The notes beneath the pieces are model-generated. The model had not been told where the DNA came from. It worked only from the letters and a program-made list of their open reading frames with translations, and ran no database searches. A program made the translations under genes and the position numbers. From contig DSBF01000294.1 of assembly GCA_011049495.1 (NCBI GenBank), positions 1 through 5,500 of the forward strand: a stretch of 5,500 bases of DNA, read 5' to 3'. The DNA is from Ignavibacteria bacterium (GTDB lineage: Bacteria; Bacteroidota; Ignavibacteria; Ignavibacteriales; Melioribacteraceae). Each line of letters starts with the position of its first letter. Within the stretch, counting starts at the first letter, position 1. Positions 1-5,497 of the stretch are shown in pieces.

Positions 1-30
1 CATTTCCAAGGTAATATTCACTTGAGCCAT
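1..30 (-). CDS. IS256-family (Mutator-type) transposase, first 10 codons only
   Basis: An ATG at 30 opens the frame MAQVNITLEM and runs off the window. AAGGAGG lies 7 bases upstream, which is a strong start signal. IS256-family transposases commonly begin M(A/T)QV followed by a short beta-strand-like stretch, and the upstream terminal-repeat match supports this. The DDE catalytic domain would lie outside the window, so whether the gene is intact cannot be judged. Confidence 0.55.
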   Translation of the reverse strand, partial: MAQVNITLEM

Positions 31-95
31 GACTCTTCCTCCTTGTTAGTTGTTCTTTAATCCATTCTAACAGAGGTCGAGACGTGGCTCACTCC

Positions 96-122
96 TTTTT
101 ACACCACTTTAGGGACTTAATC
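96..122 (-). repeat. Terminal inverted repeat of the IS256-like element
   Basis: This is the outer 27 bases of the element, starting GATTAAGTCCC at position 122 and reading inward. It resembles the IS256 end as I remember it, with GAT-AAGTCC and GTGTAAAA conserved. The first six bases, GAT TAA, are read in frame by the incoming ABC transporter gene as Asp-stop. The matching repeat at the other end lies outside the window. Confidence 0.6.
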
Positions 123-1676
123 AGATTCACAAAATCCTTCTGTCATTTGACATAATTCATTTTTACAAGTCAAGCTTATAATCTGATCAAACTTTTCATA
201 ATATACTTCCTCTTTATGCATGATAACAACAACACTTTTGCCTTGCGTTTTTGCCCAAATGAAATCCAATATTTTTAATACACTTTCCTGTTCGACGTTT
301 GAAACTGGTTCATCAAAGATGTACAGATCAGCTTTTTGTGAGCATGTAAAACCAACAAGGACTTTTTGTTTTTCTCCCATAGACAAGCTTCTTAAATCCC
401 GGGTTTTAAGGTATTGAATGCCTAATTCATTAATAATATCTTGATCTTTCAATAATTCAGAAACTTTTATGGGAGGAAACATAATCGGCAAGGTGATACC
501 ACTTATTCTTTGAGGTAAAATCACATTCCCTTTGTCAGGATTCAATAATCCTGAAATGATATTTGCTAATGTTGTTTTTCCGGATCCATTAGGACCTTTA
601 ATCAGAACTCTCTTGCCTTTTTCTATTATTAAATTAAAATCCTTCAAAACCCTTTTACATCCATACGAAAAACTCACATCATTGAGAATGACCATGTTAC
701 CAGTTGATCGACTATTTTCAACTCTTTTGTCTTCCTCTTCATTGAGAAAAGCAAATAATCTTTCATTTACTGTCAAGAGCCTTTTCAATTCGGCAAAAGG
801 CTTAATCACATTCATGACTCCTGTTACAGCCCGCCAAAATGTGTTGACAAAAGCAATATAAGAACCGAACGAAATCTGCTTTTTTAACACCATCAGTGTA
901 CCGACAAAAATCGTTAACGAATCTGAAACATTCATGACAAGTGAATTCATTGTCTCATATTGCTTAATATACCTATGGTTTGAATATGAGTGTGATAAAT
1001 ATTTATTTATTTTTTCATTACATAAATTTCCAACACTATGAAACAAACCAAATATTCTGACAAGACGAAATGATGACAATGCGGATGAAAGAATTTCCAG
1101 AAAATTTCCTTGTGCATCTCTTTCTGATTGGGTAATAGTCTTTATTTTTTGGCCTATTCTTTTTGCTGAGATGGAAACGATGGGAATGAGTATCACTAAA
1201 AGAAGGGCTGCTTTCCATGACAAATATATCAAAACACTAATCAACATAATCACTCGGGTTACTTGTGCAGCTAAACTTCTTATCAAAACAGTCAAAGGAA
1301 TAAACCCTTCGGTGACATCGTTATAGACTCTATTAATGAAAAAGCCTTCCTTTTTTTCTAGAATATAATTGTATTTTTTCTTAAAATAAGCATTCAACAT
1401 CGCAATTATCATATCTTGCTCACTTCGATTTTCAAAAGTCTTACTCCACAACGAAAACCGGTAGAAAAATAAATTAAGACCTACTCCTAATATAAAATAC
1501 GATCCTATTAAAATGATAAACGTGTTAAAATCGTTTTTTATTATCCCTTCATCGAAGATATACTTCAGTAAGAGTGGATGAGCAATTCCTTCAATCCCAA
1601 ACAAAATACACTGAGATAACGTCAATAAGAAAAACTCTGTTTTTTTCTTATCCAATAAAATTAGAAAATATTTCAT
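117..1676 (-). CDS. lanT: ABC transporter (fused membrane and ATPase domains), probable lanthipeptide exporter, 3' end clipped by an IS
   Basis: This 519-residue half-transporter probably works as a homodimer in the membrane, exporting the modified peptides. Hydrophobic spans lie near residues 15-41, 52-74, 130-152, 155-171, 245-264 and 270-292. The ATPase domain has an A-loop Tyr (Y338), Walker A GPNGSGKTT (361-369), signature LSMGEKQ (431-437), Walker B LYIFDEP (451-457) and switch His H487. There is no N-terminal C39 peptidase, so it should not cut leaders itself. The Walker A to signature distance is about 70 residues, shorter than the roughly 100 usual in exporters, and no Gln sits where the Q-loop is expected (around 394-397). 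Its ATG overlaps the LanKC stop by four bases (ATGA), implying translational coupling. The last codon and stop lie in the IS256-like repeat, so the native C-terminus is lost, but 32 residues follow H487 and the fold is probably complete. Role as exporter is inferred from context. Confidence 0.9.
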   Translation of the reverse strand: MKYFLILLDKKKTEFFLLTLSQCILFGIEGIAHPLLLKYIFDEGIIKNDFNTFIILIGSYFILGVGLNLFFYRFSLWSKTFENRSEQDMIIAMLNAYFKKKYNYILEKKEGFFINRVYNDVTEGFIPLTVLIRSLAAQVTRVIMLISVLIYLSWKAALLLVILIPIVSISAKRIGQKIKTITQSERDAQGNFLEILSSALSSFRLVRIFGLFHSVGNLCNEKINKYLSHSYSNHRYIKQYETMNSLVMNVSDSLTIFVGTLMVLKKQISFGSYIAFVNTFWRAVTGVMNVIKPFAELKRLLTVNERLFAFLNEEEDKRVENSRSTGNMVILNDVSFSYGCKRVLKDFNLIIEKGKRVLIKGPNGSGKTTLANIISGLLNPDKGNVILPQRISGITLPIMFPPIKVSELLKDQDIINELGIQYLKTRDLRSLSMGEKQKVLVGFTCSQKADLYIFDEPVSNVEQESVLKILDFIWAKTQGKSVVVIMHKEEVYYEKFDQIISLTCKNELCQMTEGFCESD

Positions 1677-4312
1677 CTATCTACCTCATCTAAGAAATAG
1701 TCAGCAGGATCACGATGGACATATCGAAATAAGGCTCTCATGACTCCGGCAACCCCTGTAGCATAATCACATGATATTCGGAACAACCCATCACCCGGGG
1801 TAGCATATCCCGTGGAGTATTTCAGCAAATACAAATCTCTTATTCCTGCGATTGGGCGCTTTGCCATAGAAAGAAACTTTTTTTCCTTTAAATACCTGTA
1901 AAGATCAATAAAAACATCAACAAAACTTGCCAGTCCAAACTGTAATCCACAAAAAACAGAATACTTCCTATAGATATCATTGACCATTTCATTTAGTGGA
2001 TCAAATTTATAATATTTATGATATCTCAAAATTACTTTTAATACTCCGCCGCTTCCTTCCTCAATATAAGGCTCCAAAGTACTATTTTTATTTGAGCCGG
2101 GGATACTGACCACACTATCTTCACTTATTTTGCAATAGTCTAAGTCACTTAGAAGATATTTTTTCCCATAATTTAGATATTTTTCGTCACCTGTTATTTG
2201 ATATAATCTCAAAAAAAACAAAGCTATTCCGCTATGTCCATATCCTAAGCCAATTGATGTTTCTCCCTTTGTTTTACAAGAAAAAACTCCATCTATTACA
2301 TTAGTTTTTGATAGCAATTTTTTACTTATTTCTAATGCATTGTCTAAATAATAATTTCGTTTATTGATCCAATAATAGTATAAATTTATTAATCCAATTC
2401 CGGCCATACCATAATATAAAGAATGGTTGTCTGCCAATAATGGGTGTTTCATAGCCATTTTTAATATCTGTTCGCCCTCCACAATTAATCCAATTTCAGC
2501 TAAAGCATAACTTATACCTGATAAGCCAGTGAAAAAACCAGGAGAATAATCATCTGGATGAATATTATGAATTTTTTGTTTAACCCAACCTATTGAATAA
2601 TTTGGAATATCAATATTACATTTTCTTAATGAGAACAGAACCCCCAAAGCCCCAAAACCAAATGAAAGCGGATTGGTTCTGAACATGAAGGGATCTGAAT
2701 GATATAGAAAATCTTTGTTTTCAGTGCGCATGTGATGAATAAGGAACTCTCCCATCTCTGTTATTATCTTTTTTACAGCAGTCTTGGAGATAGAATCATT
2801 ATAATCTGGAGTCTTAATTGTCCCCTTTCTTTTTGGAATAATATTTACATTATTTATTTCACAACCCTTTGTTAATTGAATAATATTGGAACAGGATCTT
2901 TTGGGCCATCCCAGGTCTTTGATTATCTTGGGAAAAACCTTTTGATATAAATCTTTATTCAAATAATCAAAAACATTGATAGGAAATATTAAGTAAAACA
3001 AAATTGTAGCCAATGAGTAATAATCATCATTTTTTGTTTGTATTTTTTTGAACAAATTCTCCACGCGCCTAAATCCAGGTGTATGCAATGAATGAAATTT
3101 ATCTATCCCAATCCTCATTGCAGCTTCCAAATCAATTATTTTCAAATCTAATGTCATGGGGTCAACAATAATATTGTAAGGAGACATATCTCCCAGAATA
3201 ATGTTCTTCCTATGTAGACTTTCTATTATTAAAATTAATTTGTCAGATATTGTTCTAAATAAATTATAAAAATCTGAAGACATAGCTTTTGTCGGGTAAA
3301 CTTTTAGTAAAGGATTATTATTTAAAAACATTGTTCTCAGGTCTACGCCAGTTATATATTCTTCCACGAGAAACCAATTTTCCCACTCTTGGAATAAATC
3401 AATAGGGTCGGGAACAAATTTGGTATTTTTTAACATATTCAATATTTGATATTCTTTTTTTAAAAGTTGAACTGCGTCTAGACCATTTTTTTCCATATTC
3501 GTGGACGGACGTGCTTCTTTAATAATAACATTTTGGTTAGATTTTCTATCCTTTGCTAAATAGACTCCACCTGAATTTGAAAATGATATCGGTTTTCTCA
3601 CAACATACCTATTATTGAGAACAATAGCTTCTTGTGCTTTATTCTCTTTTTCACCTACGTTAACAAAGGGATCAGAAACCCAAGAAGGTGGATTGAAAAA
3701 TGGGGTTCTTTCATCCTCGATAAGCTCACCTTTTGGATCATAGATTGCCGGTTCTTTTTCCCCTGTAATAAGCAATCTTTGATTATTAACAATCCCCCCA
3801 TAGCGATAATACACTACTTTTGAATTCTTATACCTTTTGTCGGAAAGTATATAAGGTCCTTCTTCGCCTTCCAGTTCATCGTGGAGACGTTGGATTATTT
3901 GACAAAACTGATGCATGTTTTGTGGGTATATAGTAATAAACTTCCCTGACGCTCCTCTATACCAGTTCTTAAAATTTATTGTCATGAGAACATTTAAATC
4001 AAGAGCAAATTTAAATGCTATTTCATTTTTCTCAAGTAATGACGAAACTTTTACCAATACTCTTTCAGAATTATCTATTCGTGACGAAATATGAATTTTC
4101 CATCCTTGTACTGGAAACCTGTAAGTCTTTGGGAAAGCATGATACCAAATACCATCTCTAACAATCTGCCAGTTATTATTCAAACCCAACTTTACAATTG
4201 AACAAAATTCATCAGATGGATTGTATTTTTTATCGAACTCTTCGTAAAATAGGCCAGCATTTTGCGCATAAAAATATTTATTTAAATGACGCTTATTTCT
4301 AAAATAACTCAT
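1673..4312 (-). CDS. lanKC: Class III lanthipeptide synthetase LanKC (lyase, kinase, LanC-like cyclase)
   Basis: This 879-residue enzyme is of normal LanKC length. The N-terminal phospho-Ser/Thr lyase (about 1-220) shows GWKIHIS (70-76, with the K-x-H pair of OspF/SpvC-type lyases), GKFITIYP (123-130) and SDKRYKNSKVVYYRYGG (157-173). The kinase (about 235-470) has a glycine-rich loop SNSGGVYLAKD (245-255), ATP-binding K265, hinge EEYITG (317-322), catalytic loop LGDMSPYN (373-380; D375, N380) and metal-binding D394 in IDLEAA. The LanC-like domain (about 515-870) keeps GHSG (692-695) and a C-terminal GDGLFRISCDYATGVAG (840-856). The first two zinc-Cys/His motifs are degenerate: EEGSGG (751-756) replaces WCxG-type, and FCGLQFG (787-793) replaces CHGxxG. 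Loss of zinc ligands separates class III from class IV. The start is ATG with GGAG five bases upstream. It lies 50 bases after the second precursor gene. Confidence 0.95.
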   Translation of the reverse strand: MSYFRNKRHLNKYFYAQNAGLFYEEFDKKYNPSDEFCSIVKLGLNNNWQIVRDGIWYHAFPKTYRFPVQGWKIHISSRIDNSERVLVKVSSLLEKNEIAFKFALDLNVLMTINFKNWYRGASGKFITIYPQNMHQFCQIIQRLHDELEGEEGPYILSDKRYKNSKVVYYRYGGIVNNQRLLITGEKEPAIYDPKGELIEDERTPFFNPPSWVSDPFVNVGEKENKAQEAIVLNNRYVVRKPISFSNSGGVYLAKDRKSNQNVIIKEARPSTNMEKNGLDAVQLLKKEYQILNMLKNTKFVPDPIDLFQEWENWFLVEEYITGVDLRTMFLNNNPLLKVYPTKAMSSDFYNLFRTISDKLILIIESLHRKNIILGDMSPYNIIVDPMTLDLKIIDLEAAMRIGIDKFHSLHTPGFRRVENLFKKIQTKNDDYYSLATILFYLIFPINVFDYLNKDLYQKVFPKIIKDLGWPKRSCSNIIQLTKGCEINNVNIIPKRKGTIKTPDYNDSISKTAVKKIITEMGEFLIHHMRTENKDFLYHSDPFMFRTNPLSFGFGALGVLFSLRKCNIDIPNYSIGWVKQKIHNIHPDDYSPGFFTGLSGISYALAEIGLIVEGEQILKMAMKHPLLADNHSLYYGMAGIGLINLYYYWINKRNYYLDNALEISKKLLSKTNVIDGVFSCKTKGETSIGLGYGHSGIALFFLRLYQITGDEKYLNYGKKYLLSDLDYCKISEDSVVSIPGSNKNSTLEPYIEEGSGGVLKVILRYHKYYKFDPLNEMVNDIYRKYSVFCGLQFGLASFVDVFIDLYRYLKEKKFLSMAKRPIAGIRDLYLLKYSTGYATPGDGLFRISCDYATGVAGVMRALFRYVHRDPADYFLDEVDR

Positions 4313-4328
4313 TTTTACTCCACTTGGT

Positions 4329-4352
4329 TAGAGGGGGTAGTAACCCCCTCTA
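4329..4352 (-). promoter_or_regulatory. Strong hairpin between precursor genes and synthetase (possible attenuator or mRNA-processing/stability element)
   Basis: The arms TAGAGGGGGT and ACCCCCTCTA pair perfectly over 10 bp with a 4-base loop. On the minus-strand transcript the hairpin is followed by AACCAAGTGGAG, not by U residues, so it is not a standard Rho-independent terminator in the operon direction. It ends 7 bases before the GGAG of the synthetase. In lanthipeptide operons a hairpin between precursor and enzyme genes commonly keeps precursor mRNA in excess, and that is the inferred role here. Read on the plus strand, it is followed by TATATTTTT and would look like a real terminator against antisense transcripts. 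Confidence 0.7.
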
Positions 4353-4362
4353 TATTTTTCTA

Positions 4363-4497
4363 CTATTTCTGTTGACCAATTCCCACCATCCCATTACAGC
4401 ACATCGCTAAACTACTTGTAGCACTTCCTCCAGCAGTAACGTTTAGCTCTTCCTGCTCAAAAGGAAGTTTTTGCAATTTAAGAATCGAAGTACTCAC
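4363..4497 (-). CDS. lanA2: Class III lanthipeptide precursor peptide 2 (44 aa, GTG start)
   Basis: The peptide has a leader with ILKLQKL at residues 5-11 followed by acidic PFEQEEL, the amphipathic ILxLQ box recognised by class III synthetases. The core region after AGG (22-24) is SATSSLAMCC followed by a glycine-rich tail ending GIGQQK. S25-xx-S28-xxxx-C33 fits the S-x2-S-x(2-5)-C motif that forms labionin or lanthionine plus dehydroalanine. C33-C34 recalls the CC pairs of labyrinthopeptins. With only two Cys, C34 has no obvious intramolecular disulfide partner if C33 enters a ring. The GTG at 4497 is chosen because AAGGAGGT lies five bases upstream and the leader then aligns residue for residue with precursor 1. 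An in-frame GTG at 4554 would add 19 residues but overlaps precursor 1. It sits 40 bases after precursor 1 and 50 before the synthetase gene. Confidence 0.9.
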   Translation of the reverse strand: MSTSILKLQKLPFEQEELNVTAGGSATSSLAMCCNGMVGIGQQK

Positions 4498-4501
4498 TAT
4501 T

Positions 4502-4509
4502 ACCTCCTT
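4502..4509 (-). promoter_or_regulatory. Ribosome binding site deciding the GTG start of precursor 2
   Basis: AAGGAGGT lies five bases before GTG at 4497. This near-perfect anti-16S match settles the start against the longer in-frame GTG at 4554, which would overlap the end of precursor 1. It is clearly stronger than the GGAG in front of the synthetase, in keeping with high precursor output. Confidence 0.85.
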
Positions 4510-4537
4510 GTTTTTTATAATTCCGGAATATTCATAC

Positions 4538-4663
4538 TCAAATCTTCTCTCCACCTGTACAACAACAAGCTATTGCACTACTTGAGCAACTTCCAAAAGC
4601 ATGCAATTCCTCCTGAATATCTTCTACAGATAAACCCTGTAATAATAAAATGTTTTTTTCCAT
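4538..4663 (-). CDS. lanA1: Class III lanthipeptide precursor peptide 1 (41 aa, Cys-rich core)
   Basis: The translated peptide begins MEKNILLLQGLSVEDIQEEL and ends HAFGSCSSSAIACCCTGGEKI. Residues 5-11 (ILLLQGL) and the acidic stretch after them match the class III leader type. The core, probably from S25, contains S25-xx-S28-xxxx-C33, a labionin/lanthionine motif, plus S27, S29 and T36 as further dehydration sites and C26, C34, C35 as extra thiols. Without gaps it matches precursor 2 at 14 positions, including I5, L6, L8, Q9, L11, E14, G24, S25, S28, S29, C33 and C34. It is the first gene of the operon, with ATG at 4663 and a perfect AAGGAGGTGA upstream. The four Cys would allow a disulfide in addition to a ring. 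No antibiotic or other activity can be read from sequence. The class assignment rests on leader, core motif and the adjacent LanKC. Confidence 0.9.
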   Translation of the reverse strand: MEKNILLLQGLSVEDIQEELHAFGSCSSSAIACCCTGGEKI

Positions 4664-4665
4664 AT

Positions 4666-4675
4666 TCACCTCCTT
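4666..4675 (-). promoter_or_regulatory. Ribosome binding site of precursor 1
   Basis: AAGGAGGTGA, a full match to the 3' end of Firmicutes 16S rRNA, precedes the ATG at 4663 with about five bases between AGGAGG and ATG. Such a strong site supports translation of a gene only 41 codons long. Confidence 0.85.
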
Positions 4676-4713
4676 TCTCCACTCAGCGCGCTAAGTTATG
4701 ATTTTCACCTTCT

Positions 4714-4741
4714 ATGGTATTGGCAGAAATACGCCTGTCAA
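4714..4741 (-). promoter_or_regulatory. Putative sigma-A-type promoter of the lanthipeptide operon
   Basis: On the minus strand a perfect -35 box TTGACA (4736-4741) is followed after 16 bases by TACCAT (4714-4719), 4 of 6 to TATAAT. Transcription would start near 4707, giving a leader of about 40-45 bases before precursor 1. The -10 box is weak and the spacer one base short of optimal, which could mean an activator is needed. No clear operator repeat is visible around it. Confidence 0.45.
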
Positions 4742-4762
4742 TCAGGCAATCCCCCTAAAATG

Positions 4763-4815
4763 AAAAAAAAAGCCCATGAAACAGAATCCTGATCTCACTT
4801 GTCTCATAACGGGCT
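4763..4815 (-). terminator. Possible Rho-independent terminator upstream of the operon
   Basis: Reading on the minus strand, AGCCC and ATGA (separated by a 3-base bulge, 4804-4815) can pair with TCAT-GGGCT (4771-4779), leaving a 24-base loop, and nine T residues follow (4763-4771). The U-tract is excellent, but the stem is short, bulged and has a long loop. If real, it would shield the operon promoter from transcription entering from the right. The T-run alone could be chance. Confidence 0.3.
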
Positions 4816-4878
4816 GCTTATATAACGGCAACCCGATGAGCAGAGGGTCTCTCATCAACTTTTCATCAAGGAAGAACA

Positions 4879-5205
4879 ATGGCCCATCTCTACGCTTATT
4901 GCTGATTGGATTGCTGTGAATGTCCCGCTTACAAAGCAACATAATCGAAAGATAAAAAAGAGCTGGAAGCTTTGCTCGAAGAGTGGGGCGGCCCCGACTA
5001 CCCTTTAACCGTAGAAACCCTGGTCTGTGACGGGTGCAGTGCAGATTCAAAAAGAGTCTTTAAATTCTGCAGGGAATGCTCCATCAGGCAATGCGCCCAT
5101 CCAAAAGGATATGCAACCTGCGCCGACTGTCCTGAGTTCCCCTGTTCTCTTCTTGAAAAAAACTTTGAATGGTCCCCCGAAAGCAAAGCGACTCTGGAAA
5201 GATGA
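4879..5205 (+). pseudogene. DUF3795-type cysteine-rich small protein, inactivated by two in-frame stops
   Basis: From ATG 4879 the frame reads MAHLYAYC, stop (TGA 4903), LDCCECPAYKAT, stop (TAA 4942), SKDKKELEALLEEWGGPDY, then an open stretch to TGA 5203. Bridging the stops gives about 108 residues with the DUF3795 pattern as I know it: YCGLDCxxCPAY at the N-terminus, then CDGC, a CxxC-rich RECSIRQCA block, TCADCPEFPC and a closing helical ESKATLER. The first stop falls where family members have the Gly of CGLDC (GGA to TGA is one change). The second would be one change from CAA. An AAGGAAG ribosome binding site precedes the ATG. An internal TTG at 4972 could restart translation but would lack the N-terminal Cys cluster. 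Family function is unknown; metal binding is plausible from the cysteines. It is richer in G+C than the operon and points the other way. Confidence 0.75.
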
Positions 5206-5317
5206 AGAAATCAGGCATAACCCTACATTCAAAACTTTACTTCTCAAGTTTCATCAGATTACTCGTTTAATTTGAGTACGGGTTGAGTCAATATAAATAA
5301 TCTATTCTCATGAAATG

Positions 5318-5497
5318 TCAGCCAATAAGGAGAATCATTTCAGCAGCACCATCTTCCAGTAGCTGGTCCCGCCAACGGTAATAAAGCGTCTGTGAGATCC
5401 CGTAATGGCTACATAGCTGGCTGATATTCACCTCGCCTTTCATCCCTTCAAGAACGATCCTCAGTTTGTCTTTACTCGCCCATTTCCCTTTCCCCAT
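5318..5497 (-). pseudogene. Truncated transposase helix-turn-helix protein (IS3-family orfA-like fragment)
   Basis: A 59-residue frame starts MGKGKWASKDKLRIVLEGMK, continues with the helix-turn-helix segment VNISQLCSHYGISQTLYYRW and RDQLLEDGA, then ends in AEMILLIG and TGA at 5318. The K-x-x-IVLEG start and SxLCxxYGIS-x-TLYYRWRDxxLEGGA pattern are typical of the DNA-binding first protein of IS3-type elements (HTH_Tnp_1). Those proteins usually continue into a lysine/glutamate-rich coiled region, so here the family-like sequence appears to break off near 5345 and the last few residues are foreign. No catalytic DDE partner is present between it and 4742. The ATG at 5497 lies three bases from the window edge, so its ribosome binding site cannot be seen and a longer start is possible. 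Confidence 0.65.

Larger units (their letters stand above)
1..122 (-). mobile_element. End of an IS256-family insertion sequence (partial; continues beyond the window)
   Basis: Read on the minus strand from position 122, the sequence begins GATTAAGTCCC and reaches GTGTAAAAAGG about 20 bases in. From memory, the IS256 terminal repeat begins GATAAAGTCCG and contains TTGTGTAAAAG at the same distance, so the match is close. About 90 bases further in there is a good ribosome binding site (AAGGAGG, positions 38-44) and a start codon at 30 opening a peptide that begins MAQVNITLEM, similar to the start of IS256-type (Mutator) transposases. IS256 elements duplicate 8-9 bases of target, so the bases from 123 (agattcac) should recur at the far end. 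The element landed inside the 3' end of the ABC transporter gene. The family call is inferred from the terminal repeat and ten residues only. Confidence 0.68.

Noticed and set aside
220..861. Plus-strand open frames opposite the ABC transporter
   Set aside because: They are antisense to the ATPase domain, whose motifs are clear on the minus strand; no start signals or domains.
1036..1218. Minus-strand 60-codon frame inside the ABC gene
   Set aside because: It lies out of phase within the membrane domain and has no independent support.
1673..4312. Class IV (LanL) synthetase
   Set aside because: The LanC-like domain lacks the Cys and Cys-His zinc motifs that class IV enzymes keep, and the precursors carry class III leader and core motifs.
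4329..4352. Rho-independent terminator ending the precursor transcript
   Set aside because: No U-tract follows the hairpin in the operon direction and the synthetase gene needs read-through; it is listed as an attenuator or processing hairpin.
4363..4554. Longer version of precursor 2 starting at GTG 4554 (63 aa)
   Set aside because: It would overlap the end of precursor 1 and has no proper RBS, while GTG 4497 has AAGGAGGT at ideal distance and gives a leader aligned with precursor 1.
4742..5050. Minus-strand open frame of about 100 codons
   Set aside because: It is antisense to the DUF3795-like pseudogene, has no recognisable domain and looks like a by-product of the coding strand.
5027..5275. 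Plus-strand open frame in another phase over the DUF3795 region
   Set aside because: It lacks the conserved cysteine pattern, which is carried entirely by the overlapping frame ending at 5205.
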